This document shows positions 6,761 through 12,940 of a DNA stretch of 12,940 nucleotides, in pieces. Position numbers and translations under genes: made by a program. The notes under the pieces were generated by a model that was not told the DNA's origin, searched no databases, and saw nothing but the letters and a program-made list of their open reading frames with translations. Position 1 is the stretch's first letter; each line of letters begins with the position of its first letter. Source of the stretch: an uncultured Spirochaetaceae bacterium (GTDB taxonomy: Bacteria > Spirochaetota > Spirochaetia > Treponematales > Treponemataceae); assembly GCA_902796985.1 (NCBI GenBank), contig CADBRC010000159.1:1-12940 (forward strand). Reading direction: 5' to 3'.

Positions 6761-8061
6761 ACGCCCTCCTCATTCTTCAAAAGGGATATTATCTGCGCAA
6801 GCGGTATATGAGAAGGACAGGCCGCATTGCAAAGCCTGCATCCGGAACAGAGGGACTTGCTTGCACTGAAATAGCCATCATCCGGGACATCGAAAATCAC
6901 CGGGCCTGCGAGGATATCAGGGAACAGCTGCTCGGGGCAAACATCCCGGCAATTGCCGCAGCGTATGCAGGCGGTGAAATCCTGATTGTACATCTGCGAC
7001 TTGGGAATGAACGTCAGGGACTTGACGGACTTCGTAATGGGAACATCGAAGTCGGAAAGCATGGTACCGCACAGCATCCCGTTGACGACGACCCGCTCAG
7101 GTTTGCTTTTGAAGCCCCCGCACTGCTTCGCCAGGTCAGCAATGCTCGTGCCGTGCCTGACTTTGAAAATGGCGGAGGACATGAGGCAGGAACCTTTCAC
7201 CTCGACGAAGCTTTCTATGACGGGCTTTCCCAGCACGATTGCCCCGTACACATTGAGGAGCGTCCCCGAATCAACAAAGAGGGAGTTGCCGTTTATGCCG
7301 CCGAAGTATTCCGACTGGGTGTTCCGCACGTATTTCCTCACCATGCGGATGATGTTCTCCTTGAAGCCACAGGGGTACTTGCTGTCATCTACCTCCAAAG
7401 TCAGGACGGCAAAATCACTGACAAGCGTGTTCTCGATGGCCACGCCGCCATTTTTGGGCAAAAGAAATACGATTCCCTGCGCATTCATAAGGGAAGCGAG
7501 GATGGAAGCCCCTTCCGCAATCTCACAGGTATGCTTCCTGCCGATAAAACTGTCAGTACAGCGGCTGGGATCCTCGTCAAAAAGGCGGACGACCAGAAAA
7601 ACCCCGTCCTTCTTCCGGCACGCGGCAATCTGCGAGACCAGCGGTGCGCTGCCGTCAAAGGTATTGACCACACCCTTGGCAAGGAGTAGCTTGAGCACGT
7701 CATCATGCCCCACCGCCTTCCAGTCCCGCGTCTCCTCGCTTTTGCCAAGGAAACTGAAGGAGCCTGACAAGTTTATCTCAAGCCCCTGTCCCATCCGCCC
7801 GTTCGGGAGCCGGCATTTGACGACGGCTCCGGCGACACCTGGAACCGGGGAATTGACGGCGGCATCCTCAAGCCCGTCATCCTTCACCGGGAAAGCAATG
7901 AGCTGCCCCTCCATGACCGGCTCACCTTCCTTGACCAGACATTTGTACCGCTTGTCCGAAAGCTGATTGAAGGGAACGACAAAGCGTTTCGGCAGGAAGG
8001 GGGAGAGACTGTCCGGGAAACGAGTCCTATAAGAAAGAGCCAGCTTGCTTACGGTTTTCAT
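6757..8061 (-). CDS. rnfC: RnfC-like peripheral Fe-S subunit with degenerate FMN/NADH site
   Basis: This 434-aa protein has the full RnfC plan: an N-terminal RnfC barrel-like part with SPVPGVAGAVV (71-81), a 51-kDa-like domain, a SLBB-like part with AIVLGKPVIESFVEVKG (274-290) and DFDVPITKSVKSLTF (337-351), and a C-terminal dicluster ferredoxin domain with Cys365/368/371/375 and Cys405/408/411/415. The eight cysteines match two [4Fe-4S] clusters. The FMN/NADH loop, canonically G-x-G-G-A-G-F-P-T, is replaced by KGVVNTFDGSAPLVSQ (129-144), and the N-x-x-E-C-E-P motif by FDEDPSRCTD (161-170). RnfC normally takes electrons from or gives them to NAD(H) on the cytoplasmic side; here that is doubtful. 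ATG is 3 bp from the preceding stop and its own stop overlaps rnfD by ATGA. Confidence 0.85.
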   Translation of the reverse strand: MKTVSKLALSYRTRFPDSLSPFLPKRFVVPFNQLSDKRYKCLVKEGEPVMEGQLIAFPVKDDGLEDAAVNSPVPGVAGAVVKCRLPNGRMGQGLEINLSGSFSFLGKSEETRDWKAVGHDDVLKLLLAKGVVNTFDGSAPLVSQIAACRKKDGVFLVVRLFDEDPSRCTDSFIGRKHTCEIAEGASILASLMNAQGIVFLLPKNGGVAIENTLVSDFAVLTLEVDDSKYPCGFKENIIRMVRKYVRNTQSEYFGGINGNSLFVDSGTLLNVYGAIVLGKPVIESFVEVKGSCLMSSAIFKVRHGTSIADLAKQCGGFKSKPERVVVNGMLCGTMLSDFDVPITKSVKSLTFIPKSQMYNQDFTACIRCGNCRDVCPEQLFPDILAGPVIFDVPDDGYFSASKSLCSGCRLCNAACPSHIPLAQIISLLKNEEGV

Positions 8062-8064
8062 GTC

Positions 8065-9510
8065 CTATGACCTGCTCCTGTTGAAAGAATAAAAGACCGT
8101 GCACAGCATGACCGGCACGCTCAAAGATAAAACTATCACTATCAAGTTGAACACATCGCTTTTTTTTCCGGATGGCTGCGTTGTCGCGGAGTACATGACC
8201 AGGACGTTCCGGTCCTGCTCCTTGAGAAGGCCCTCAACGGCCGGGTAGTCCAGGGAGGAGACCAGTTTCTCCATCTCCTTCCTGAAGGAATTATTGTATG
8301 TCAGCACAGCCTCGTCCTTCCGCCGCATGCCCTTGTCATTCTCCTCGTAGCGGGGAAGGATGATTTTATCTCCTTCCTGCACGGGCGAAGAAGCGGCGAG
8401 ACTGTTGAGGCTGATGTAAGGATACGAAATCACGCCCCAGGCCCAGCGGAAATAATCCTCCGCGTTCGGCAGCACCGCGCCGCCCAGGGGAAGCCCCTCG
8501 CCCTCCCCCGAGGAAGTCTGGGCCTGCATGGGACTTGGCATGAGGATGCCGGATGCGGAGACGGCCCGGGAGAACTTCGCAGAGAAGATGAACAGCAAAA
8601 GGAACGCGAACATCGGGATGGACAGGCAGAGCAGGTAGCGGGCCGTCCTGGGATACAGGATGGGAATCTGCCGTGCCGTGAAGATGAGGCTGTAGGTAAA
8701 GGAGCTGTTTCTGTCCTTTATGACCTTGAGCGCCCGCAAAAAGAGGATCGCACATGCAGATGCCGCCAGGGCCAGCAGGGCCAGCCCCAGACAGTCCGGT
8801 GACTGTGCAAGGAAGAGCAGGAACGAGAGCAGGAGCAGGGCATCCACGTAGAAATTCCCGAACACGCATAAAACGGCACCCTTTCTTCCCCATATCCTGT
8901 TCGCAAGGAAAACGGCGAACAGCAAAAAGCAGCAGCCGCAGGCGACCGGGTAGAATGGCCGGGAGAACGAGAGCAGAAGGGGAAAGAGCGCAGGCAAGGC
9001 AAAGTAGGAGCGCTTCAAGGAAATCACGAAGAGAAAGACAAAAAGGGCAAGCACAATGGCAGGAACAAGGAAAGGATAGCTTTCCTTCGCGTCCAGCCCC
9101 GCATTCAGGTGCTGTTCCTTGACAAGGCGGCTGGCAGCAGCCTCACTCTCCTTTTCATAACCATCGGGGATGTAAAAAAGGTTGTAATCTCCGTCGGCAT
9201 CACGGAAATAGCCCAGCCTGTCCTCCAGATAGCTGGAGGAGCTTATGATGCTGCCGAAAAAACTGGAGGAAAGGGGAACCCGCTGTGCAGACCGGCTTAT
9301 CACGTTACGGCAGCCCGCCTCGGACAGGCCGGCGAGGACCGACTCCTCGGAAGCAGAGACGGGGACATAGAGGACCCGGTAGCCCTTCCAAATCTGCGAG
9401 ACGGACACGCTCCGTGCGGCAAAAAGGATGACGGAGCTCACGATCATGAAGGCAAGGAAAAAGAGGTTCCTGCCGTCCAGTATATTCCTCAGAAACTTTT
9501 TCAACCTCAT
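8065..9510 (-). CDS. Multi-pass membrane protein of unknown function, rnf operon member
   Basis: This 481-aa protein is not one I can place in a named family. It has one N-terminal helix (about 14-34), an extracytoplasmic segment of roughly 110 residues with VLYVPVSASEESVLAGLSEA (about 46-65), a block of about six to seven hydrophobic helices (about 147-330), a second soluble stretch of about 120 residues containing YFRWAWGVISYPYISLNSL, and a final helix before RSRS at the C-terminus. The two soluble segments are probably on the same side of the membrane. No cysteine or flavin motif is evident. It starts 2 bp after the DUF212 stop and ends 3 bp before rnfC, so it is probably co-expressed with the Rnf-like subunits and is a candidate accessory subunit. 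An A8 run on the coding strand (complement of 8160-8167) precedes the last helix. Start ATG 9510 has only a weak ribosome site. Confidence 0.7.
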   Translation of the reverse strand: MRLKKFLRNILDGRNLFFLAFMIVSSVILFAARSVSVSQIWKGYRVLYVPVSASEESVLAGLSEAGCRNVISRSAQRVPLSSSFFGSIISSSSYLEDRLGYFRDADGDYNLFYIPDGYEKESEAAASRLVKEQHLNAGLDAKESYPFLVPAIVLALFVFLFVISLKRSYFALPALFPLLLSFSRPFYPVACGCCFLLFAVFLANRIWGRKGAVLCVFGNFYVDALLLLSFLLFLAQSPDCLGLALLALAASACAILFLRALKVIKDRNSSFTYSLIFTARQIPILYPRTARYLLCLSIPMFAFLLLFIFSAKFSRAVSASGILMPSPMQAQTSSGEGEGLPLGGAVLPNAEDYFRWAWGVISYPYISLNSLAASSPVQEGDKIILPRYEENDKGMRRKDEAVLTYNNSFRKEMEKLVSSLDYPAVEGLLKEQDRNVLVMYSATTQPSGKKSDVFNLIVIVLSLSVPVMLCTVFYSFNRSRS

Positions 9511-9512
9511 AG

Positions 9513-9989
9513 CTACAGCTCGCTGAACGCAATCCCTATGAAAAAGCCCAGCAGGCAGCCTATAGCGACCTCGGCGGGGGTGTGTCCCTGCACTTCCTTT
9601 ATGGGCTTGAAGTCCATGATTCCCTTCTCCTTCAGCATGCGGCCGATCCGGTTCAGCTCCTTGGCCTGTATGCCGTTTGCCCGCCTGACCCCCACCGCGT
9701 CACGGATGGTAATCAGGAAAAGCCCGAGCGACAGCAGGAACACGTCGCTGTTCAGCCCGGAACGGAAGGCTATCGTCGTGCAGAGGGTAGAGACCAGGGC
9801 TGAATGGCTGGAGGGCATGCTGCCCGTCCGCCAGAACATCAGCTCAACGAGTTCCCTGACGCTGTGAATCTTGCCGGAGAAGAGCTTTATGAAGGTCTTG
9901 ATGAGCTGGGCGCAGAACCAGCTGAATACGCATGACAAAAACACAGGATTAGAGAAAAACTGCCGTATCTGATCCTTCGCGCTTGCCAT
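9513..9989 (-). CDS. Divergent PAP2 family protein (DUF212, acid phosphatase/haloperoxidase-related)
   Basis: This 158-aa membrane protein matches DUF212 (PF02681): GSMPSSHSA (56-64), RDAVGVRRANG (96-106) and VQGHTPAEVAIGC (133-145) are the three conserved blocks and hold the Ser/His/Arg residues related to PAP2 phosphatases. About four membrane helices are visible. Length is normal (about 150 aa). Family members are integral membrane proteins of poorly defined function, presumably acting on lipid phosphates. It is the first gene of the minus-strand operon; its stop is 2 bp from the next start. The ATG at 9989 is preceded by GGAAG with a short gap of about 2 nt. It faces argR divergently across 148 bp. 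Whether it works with the Rnf-like complex is unknown. Confidence 0.85.
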   Translation of the reverse strand: MASAKDQIRQFFSNPVFLSCVFSWFCAQLIKTFIKLFSGKIHSVRELVELMFWRTGSMPSSHSALVSTLCTTIAFRSGLNSDVFLLSLGLFLITIRDAVGVRRANGIQAKELNRIGRMLKEKGIMDFKPIKEVQGHTPAEVAIGCLLGFFIGIAFSEL

Positions 9990-10004
9990 ATCTTCCTATT
10001 TTAC

Positions 10005-10033
10005 GTTATTTGAGGCTTTTGTCTAGTAGTCAA
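10005..10033 (-). promoter_or_regulatory. Candidate promoter of the nine-gene minus-strand operon
   Basis: On the minus strand TTGACT (complement of 10028-10033) and AATAAC (complement of 10005-10010) are separated by 17 bp. The -35 is a 5/6 match to TTGACA; the -10 is weak. It would give a very short leader of about 10 nt before the DUF212 ATG at 9989. No other good hexamer pair is seen in 9990-10080. Confidence 0.4.
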
Positions 10034-10074
10034 GGTTCTTTTTCATAGAAATCGCTCTGCGCTGCTGGCCCCTC

Positions 10075-10103
10075 TTGACTAAAAATGCATAAATATACAT
10101 AAT
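10075..10103 (+). promoter_or_regulatory. Sigma-70-type promoter of argR
   Basis: TTGACT (10075-10080) and CATAAT (10098-10103) are spaced by exactly 17 bp, both 5/6 matches to consensus. Transcription would start near 10110, giving a leader of about 28 nt that contains the ribosome site GAGG (10127-10130), 7 nt before the GTG start at 10138. Both ARG-box-like palindromes overlap this promoter. Confidence 0.7.
10085..10100 (+). promoter_or_regulatory. ARG box 1 (candidate ArgR operator)
   Basis: ATGCAT-AAAT-ATACAT is a 16-bp imperfect palindrome (one mismatch between half sites) resembling the ArgR/AhrC operator pattern of A/T-flanked TGCAT half sites. It fills the spacer between the argR -35 and -10. 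Bound ArgR would block RNA polymerase, giving autorepression. Confidence 0.6.
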
Positions 10104-10119
10104 ATGCATAAAAATGCAT
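10104..10119 (+). promoter_or_regulatory. ARG box 2 (candidate ArgR operator)
   Basis: ATGCAT-AAAA-ATGCAT is a 16-bp palindrome with perfect 6-bp arms, immediately downstream of the argR -10 and covering the likely transcription start. Its centre is 19 bp from that of box 1, close to the roughly 20-21 bp (two helical turns) usual for paired ARG boxes, so one hexamer could bind both. Confidence 0.65.
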
Positions 10120-10137
10120 AATTGACGAGGACATGAC

Positions 10138-10611
10138 GTGAAAGAGCGGCTCTCCAGGCTGAAAACAGTTCGCAGGCTTATAAAGAACTACAGGATTGAA
10201 AGTCAGGAAGAGCTTCTGGGCTACCTGCAGAAAGACGGCTTCGACGTGACCCAGGCGACGCTCTCCCGTGACCTGAAGCTGCTCAAAGTCGGCAAGGTCA
10301 GTGACGGGCACTCGGGGTATGTGTACACCCTGCCGGATGATGATGAGGGGCGGGAAAGCGAGCAGATTTACGTGCAGGACTTCCTGCGCGGCTACGTCAG
10401 CATTGAGTTCAGCGGGAACATCGTCGTCATCAAAACCTTCGGGGGACATGCGGACTCGGTCTCGCAAGCCCTGGACGCATTCAACATGGAAGAAATCATA
10501 GGCACGATAGCGGGAGAAAACTGCATCTTCATCTGTCTGAGGCAGGACGTAACCGGCGACCAGTTCATGACCAGCCTCAAGAAACGAATCCCCGAGCTGG
10601 AAGAAGAGTAA
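10138..10611 (+). CDS. argR: Arginine repressor ArgR
   Basis: This 157-aa protein has the two-domain ArgR plan. The N-terminal winged helix-turn-helix includes ESQEELLGYL (21-30) and the recognition helix TQATLSRDLKLLK (38-50). The C-terminal domain, which binds arginine and forms the hexamer, includes NIVVIKTFGGHADSVSQALD (94-113) and GTIAGENCIFI (122-132). The length is typical. The usual arginine-contacting G-D-D reads G-E-N (126-128), and P-G-x-A reads G-G-H-A. The start is GTG at 10138, with GAGG 7 nt upstream; an ATG at 10133 is out of frame. Expected role: arginine-dependent repressor of arginine metabolism genes and of itself, consistent with two ARG-box-like sites over its promoter. 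No arginine genes are in this window, so its targets are elsewhere. Confidence 0.92.
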   Translation: MKERLSRLKTVRRLIKNYRIESQEELLGYLQKDGFDVTQATLSRDLKLLKVGKVSDGHSGYVYTLPDDDEGRESEQIYVQDFLRGYVSIEFSGNIVVIKTFGGHADSVSQALDAFNMEEIIGTIAGENCIFICLRQDVTGDQFMTSLKKRIPELEEE

Positions 10612-10647
10612 GGGGCGGAGGGCAGCACAAACCGCCCTCCCCGCTCC
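10612..10647. terminator. GC-rich hairpin between convergent argR and GH27 genes
   Basis: GGGGCGGAGGGC (10612-10623) pairs with GCCCTCCCCGCTCC (10634-10647) around a 10-nt loop, with a 2-nt bulge. It begins directly after the argR stop and ends at the GH27 stop, so it could serve both directions. Reading leftward, a pyrimidine-rich TTACTCTTCTTCC follows; reading rightward no U-run follows, so it is a better terminator for the minus-strand transcript. Confidence 0.55.
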
Positions 10648-11945
10648 TAGGACAGCTTCAGCACAGCCGCATCATGGGCCTTGAGTTCCAAAGACAGCAG
10701 TGCCCCTCCCGACAGGGGGAACAGGTCTTTTCCCTGCCACAAGTCACGGACAGCATAGCCGGCCTCTTCATCGATTCCCGGAATCTCTTTCAAAGGAACA
10801 GAGACCTCCCCGTCCCGGTCGGACAGGTTGAAAAGCGCAGCATATACCGCCTGTCCCCTGGCAGGGCAGCCTCCGCCATAGCTGATCCAGACGCACTGCC
10901 TGTCATCCCGCATCAACTGAAATGCACCGTGGCCGGAAGAGTGGACGGCAAGAATCTCCCGGTTGCTCAGCATGGCCTTCACATCATCGTCCAGCTGCGT
11001 GAGGTCCGTGCCGATCATGAGGGGACTGCGGAAAATGCACCAGAGGCTGAGCATGGTGCGCTCCTCCTCCCTGGTAAACCTGCTGATGCGCTCTTTGCCC
11101 CAGCCCCAGCCGAGCTTGCCGAAGGGAAGCATGTCGCAGTCCGGCCAGTTGCCCCCGCCGACGTGCTTCTGCCAGACCTCGCAGCGCTCGAACATCGCCT
11201 TGAGCAGCTCCCAGTCGTCCCAGAAGTCGTCCGTGATGCGCCACATGTTGGCGTATCGTTCCAGATGCCATGCCTTCTCTATGACGGCAGGCCCCGGGCT
11301 CAGGCTCAGGACCATCGGGCGGCCTGATTTTTCTATCGCCCGGGCAATCGCCTCCACTTCCTTTTCGGCAGAATAGGGATCGTGCGGGTACATGTTCGTG
11401 TTGCAGATGTCATCGACCTTGACGTAATCGACCCCCCAGGAGGCATAGAGGGCAAAGATGCTGTCGTAATAGGCCTGCGCCCCCTCCCTGCTCATGTCCA
11501 CCCCGTACATGTCGCCGTTCCAGCGGCTGATGCTGAAGGGATTGGCTATCCGGTCCGCCGTCACGTCCGTCCCGAGGAGCTTCATGTGCTCGTGGGCGGC
11601 CCGGCGGGGAATGCCCCGCATGATGTGGATGCCGAACTTGAGGCCGAGCGAGTGGACATACTCTGCGAGTGGTGCGAAGCCCTTGCCTCCTGCTGATGAG
11701 GGGAAGCGCTTCTCCGACGGGATGAGTCTTGAATACTCATCCATACAGAGCTCGGTGAAGGGGTGGTACTCATGGTTGACTGCGGTCGGCTCATACCACT
11801 GGATATCGACGACCACATACTCCCAGCCGAACGGCTTGAGGTGTTGTGCTATGAACTCGGCGTTCTTCCTCACCGTCTCCTCCGAGACGGCAGCGCCCCA
11901 GCAATCCCAGCTGTTCCAGCCCATAGGCGGTGTTTTTGCGATCAT
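10647..11945 (-). CDS. Glycoside hydrolase family 27 protein (alpha-galactosidase-like)
   Basis: This 432-aa protein is a GH27 retaining glycosidase: TPPMGWNSWDCWG (5-17) is the hallmark N-terminus, GVDYVKVDD (171-179) contains the nucleophile Asp178, and WRITDDFWDDW (235-245) contains the likely acid/base Asp240. RSPLMIGTDLTQLDDDVKAM is the conserved late helix, followed by a beta-sandwich domain. No signal peptide is seen, so it probably acts in the cytoplasm on imported galactosides. The C-E-W-P specificity loop of plant and animal alpha-galactosidases is SLSPGPA (214-220), so alpha-galactoside, alpha-GalNAc or beta-L-arabinopyranoside specificity cannot be told apart. The ATG has GGAGG 7 nt upstream, in the 15-bp gap after the citrate synthase stop, so it is probably transcribed after that gene. 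Codon use matches the rest of the window, unlike its upstream neighbour. Confidence 0.88.
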   Translation of the reverse strand: MIAKTPPMGWNSWDCWGAAVSEETVRKNAEFIAQHLKPFGWEYVVVDIQWYEPTAVNHEYHPFTELCMDEYSRLIPSEKRFPSSAGGKGFAPLAEYVHSLGLKFGIHIMRGIPRRAAHEHMKLLGTDVTADRIANPFSISRWNGDMYGVDMSREGAQAYYDSIFALYASWGVDYVKVDDICNTNMYPHDPYSAEKEVEAIARAIEKSGRPMVLSLSPGPAVIEKAWHLERYANMWRITDDFWDDWELLKAMFERCEVWQKHVGGGNWPDCDMLPFGKLGWGWGKERISRFTREEERTMLSLWCIFRSPLMIGTDLTQLDDDVKAMLSNREILAVHSSGHGAFQLMRDDRQCVWISYGGGCPARGQAVYAALFNLSDRDGEVSVPLKEIPGIDEEAGYAVRDLWQGKDLFPLSGGALLSLELKAHDAAVLKLS

Positions 11946-11960
11946 TGAAAAACCTCCGTT

Positions 11961-12940
11961 TCATTCGCGGCTGCCGAGTTCGACATACTGCTTTTCCTTA
12001 AGTACCGACTTGTAAGCGGGACGGATAATGCGTCTGCCGCTTATTATCTCCTCAAATCTGTGAGCGCACCAGCCCGCCATTCTCGAAACGGCGAACATAG
12101 GTGTAAACAGATCCTGCGGTATCCCGAGCATACGGTATACAAATCCGCTGTACATATCAACATTGGCGCACATCGCCTTTTCGTTCTTCTTGATCTCCGC
12201 ATATATCGCCGGAGTAAGCCGCTCTATTCTCTCAAGAAGATGAAATTCCTTTTCAAATTCGGTATTCTCCGCCATTGTGCGCGCGTGTTCTTTCAGGATA
12301 ACCGCGCGCGGGTCGGAGAGAGTATAGACAGCGTGTCCCATACCGTAGATAAGACCGCTCTTGTCGCCCGCTTCTTTAAGAAGTATCTTTCTGAGATAAG
12401 CGGTTATCTCATCGTCATTTTCCCAGTCGGAAACATTTTCCTTGATATAGTTGTGCATTTCCGTAACTTTGAGATTTGCGCCGCCGTGACGCGGACCCTT
12501 GAGCGATCCTATGGCTGCGGCATATGCCGAATAGGGATCGGTTCCCGAAGAAGTAAGCACACGGCAGGTAAAAGTTGAATTGTTTCCGCCGCCGTGTTCC
12601 GCATGGAGCATAAGCATAAGATCGAGAAGCTTTGCTTCCTCATGGGTGAATTTTCTGTCGGGGCGGAGTATCGAGAGGATATTCTCCGCAGTGGACATCC
12701 CCTTGATAAGCGGATGAAGTATCATAGATCCGTTGCAGTATGAGCGGAGCTTTACCTCATAAGCCGATACCATTATTACAGGCATTTTCGCTATGAGCGA
12801 TATAGCTGTATTGATCTCATGCTCGGGAGTTTTTTCCTCGGGATCGTCATCATACGAATAAAGAGCAAGTGTCGAACGTGCAAGCTTGTTCATGATATCC
12901 TTTGAGGGGGCTTTGAGTATCATATCCTCAAAGAAGCTGT
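11961..12940 (-). CDS. gltA: Citrate synthase (partial, N-terminus beyond window)
   Basis: The frame is open to the right edge; the first in-frame ATG (12923) is internal, since codons upstream read ...SFFED and the family is longer (about 430-450 aa). Visible motifs, numbered from that ATG, are LHAEHGGGNNSTF (106-118, catalytic His110), GPRHGGANLK (143-152, His146), GMGHAVYTLSDPR (194-206), NVDMYSGFVYRML (254-266, catalytic Asp256) and RMAGWCAHRFEE (281-292). The enzyme condenses oxaloacetate with acetyl-CoA, feeding citrate to 2-oxoglutarate and glutamate synthesis. The form resembles clostridial citrate synthases, with GGGNNSTF. GC of sampled lines is about 40-48%, below the neighbouring genes, with more AT-ended codons. 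It ends 15 bp before the GH27 start. No reading-frame damage is visible. Confidence 0.9.
   Translation of the reverse strand, partial: SFFEDMILKAPSKDIMNKLARSTLALYSYDDDPEEKTPEHEINTAISLIAKMPVIMVSAYEVKLRSYCNGSMILHPLIKGMSTAENILSILRPDRKFTHEEAKLLDLMLMLHAEHGGGNNSTFTCRVLTSSGTDPYSAYAAAIGSLKGPRHGGANLKVTEMHNYIKENVSDWENDDEITAYLRKILLKEAGDKSGLIYGMGHAVYTLSDPRAVILKEHARTMAENTEFEKEFHLLERIERLTPAIYAEIKKNEKAMCANVDMYSGFVYRMLGIPQDLFTPMFAVSRMAGWCAHRFEEIISGRRIIRPAYKSVLKEKQYVELGSRE

Noticed and set aside
6808..7966. Long plus-strand open frames (up to 326 codons) across rnfC
   Set aside because: They lie antisense to a clearly recognisable RnfC gene, show no family features, and are expected by chance in GC-rich coding DNA.
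9109..9867. A 252-codon plus-strand frame across the DUF212 gene and the 481-aa gene
   Set aside because: It is antisense to DUF212 with its conserved GSMPSSHSA motif, has arginine-rich low-complexity translation and no ribosome site.
10085..10119. ATGCAT palindromes as restriction-modification or repeat elements
   Set aside because: Their exact fit over the argR promoter and their paired spacing are better explained as ArgR operators.
11961..12923. A complete 320-aa citrate synthase starting at ATG 12923
   Set aside because: The frame stays open to the window edge with plausible family residues (SFFED) upstream, and family members are longer, so the gene is cut by the window.
1..12940. tRNA, rRNA, CRISPR arrays, insertion sequences, att sites
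   Set aside because: No cloverleaf-like sequence, regular direct-repeat/spacer pattern, transposase gene or terminal inverted repeat pair was seen. The DNA is almost fully coding.

Overview
The window looks like a chromosomal segment of a relatively GC-rich spirochaete, most likely a Treponema relative, possibly from a host-associated community. This is inferred from gene content (a spirochaete-like divergent rnfCDGEAB cluster, a FemAB-type aminoacyltransferase, a treponeme-style uncharacterised membrane protein) and was not tested by any search. There are 13 protein-coding genes, two of them cut by the window edges. There are no RNA genes, insertion sequences or CRISPR arrays.

Layout. Positions 1-212 (+) hold the C-terminal end of an unidentified gene, overlapped by a FemAB/FemX-like peptidoglycan-bridge aminoacyltransferase (202-1350, +). 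From 9989 down to 1336 (-) runs a tightly packed nine-gene operon with every junction between a 17-bp overlap and a 3-bp gap: DUF212/divergent PAP2 protein, a 481-aa membrane protein of unknown function, rnfC, rnfD, rnfG, rnfE, rnfA, rnfB, and a GH57/DUF1926-like protein. Positions 9990-10137 form a divergent regulatory region. argR reads rightward from it behind a promoter overlapped by two ARG-box-like palindromes. A GC-rich hairpin separates argR from the convergent genes for a GH27 glycosidase (10647-11945, -) and citrate synthase (11961 to past the right edge, -).

The most unusual content is the rnf-type operon. The gene order is exactly rnfCDGEAB and each protein still aligns by eye to its family, but nearly every cofactor site needed for a normal Rnf pump seems to be lost. 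RnfA and RnfE lack the membrane cysteines that hold the [2Fe-2S] cluster. RnfG and RnfD lack the S-G-A-T flavinylation site. RnfC lacks the GGAGFPT-type FMN/NADH loop. RnfB lacks the N-terminal PF04060 Fe-S domain. The ferredoxin-like cysteine sets of RnfB (8 Cys) and RnfC (8 Cys) are intact. The operon ends with a GH57-fold protein whose catalytic glutamate is replaced, so it looks like a pseudoenzyme. I infer a repurposed, Rnf-derived membrane complex with extra partners (the 481-aa membrane protein and the GH57-like protein), not a decaying locus, because all reading frames are open and tightly coupled.

A second anomaly is the citrate synthase gene at the right edge. It is clearly lower in GC (sampled lines about 40-48%, against roughly 55-70% elsewhere) and resembles clostridial enzymes, which suggests horizontal transfer or an assembly join. 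All assignments come from reading the sequence and from remembered family motifs.
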